DNA of 5,989 nucleotides from CAYFUL01 sp964346375. Lineage in GTDB: Bacteria > Bacillota > Clostridia > Tissierellales > Peptoniphilaceae. The notes beneath the pieces were generated by a model. The model ran no database searches. It was not told where the DNA came from and saw nothing but the letters and a program-made list of their open reading frames with translations. Both the position numbers and the translations under genes were made by a program. The stretch covers positions 1 to 5,989 of the forward strand of contig CAYFUL010000076.1 in assembly GCA_964346375.1 (NCBI GenBank), written 5' to 3'. Within the stretch, counting starts at the first letter, position 1, and the number at the start of each line of letters is the position of its first letter. Below, in pieces: positions 5,913-5,989 of the stretch.

Positions 5913-5932
5913 AAATAAGCTGTCTCGAAAGA
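5907..5932 (+). repeat. start-region direct repeat, copy 2
   Basis: This is the partner of the copy at 5824-5849. Its hairpin is GCTGTC (5919-5924) with GACGGT (5931-5936), including two G-U pairs. The single mismatch within the repeat changes a T-A pair to C-G, so pairing is retained. Confidence 0.9.
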
Positions 5933-5989
5933 CGGTAACATTGATAATTAAATAGTGTAAAATGAATAAAGCTAAATGCAAACAGCTTA
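5919..5989 (+). other. probable rRNA operon leader (16S expected beyond the right edge)
   Basis: After the P2 start, the segment TTGATAATTAAATAGTG (5941-5957) resembles the leader block TTGAAAA(T/C)TxAACA that precedes 16S rRNA in many Firmicutes, which acts in antitermination and processing. ACAGCTTA at the window end (5982-5989) is complementary to TAAGCTGT at 5916-5923, and AAGCT/AGCTT (5969-5973 with 5984-5988) is an alternative local stem. No 16S sequence is in the window, so the assignment rests on promoter architecture and leader resemblance. Confidence 0.6.

Overview
This is an AT-rich window from what looks like an anaerobic, low-GC Bacillota (Firmicutes) bacterium. The signs are A/T-rich intergenic DNA, strong AGGAGG-type ribosome binding sites, ATA/AGA/AGG-rich codon use, an oxygen-sensitive class III ribonucleotide reductase and rRNA-type promoters with an exact 17-bp spacer. 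A Clostridia or Tissierellia-like host fits, but no genus can be assigned from the sequence alone.

Layout, left to right. Positions 1-165 hold the possible last 12 codons of an unidentified plus-strand gene, then a run of stem-loops that includes a strikingly GC-rich patch. A class II Fic-domain protein with a C-terminal winged helix follows on the minus strand (166-1209). The 1210-1321 interval upstream of it is packed with direct and inverted copies of TGGCGAG. Next comes a textbook rho-independent terminator (1322-1351) that ends the minus-strand nrdD-nrdG operon (3979 down to 1859, then 1862 down to 1359). This operon encodes the anaerobic ribonucleoside-triphosphate reductase and its radical-SAM activase, overlapping by four bases. 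The divergent intergenic region (3980-4146) carries a good nrdD promoter covered by two NrdR-box-like palindromes exactly 31 bp apart, and an extended -10 promoter for the plus-strand gene. That gene (4147-5760) encodes an Ntn-hydrolase of the gamma-glutamyltranspeptidase superfamily, closer in motifs to YwrD/HpxW-type enzymes than to true GGT. The window ends (5761-5989) in two tandem strong promoters with A-tracts, duplicated start regions and a leader that resembles the one before 16S rRNA. An rRNA operon probably begins just beyond the right edge.

How the genes work together. NrdD and NrdG form one functional system: NrdG installs the glycyl radical on NrdD, and the promoter architecture predicts nucleotide-dependent repression by NrdR, which is not encoded here. 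The Fic protein and the Ntn-hydrolase have no visible functional link to it.

Start codons were re-chosen for three genes from ribosome-binding-site position: Fic (ATG at 1209, not 1230), NrdD (ATG at 3979, not TTG at 3991) and the Ntn-hydrolase (ATG at 4147, not 4117). No CRISPR array, tRNA or recognisable transposase gene is visible. The best candidates for something undescribed are the TGGCGAG repeat array in front of fic and the GC-rich structured element at the left edge.
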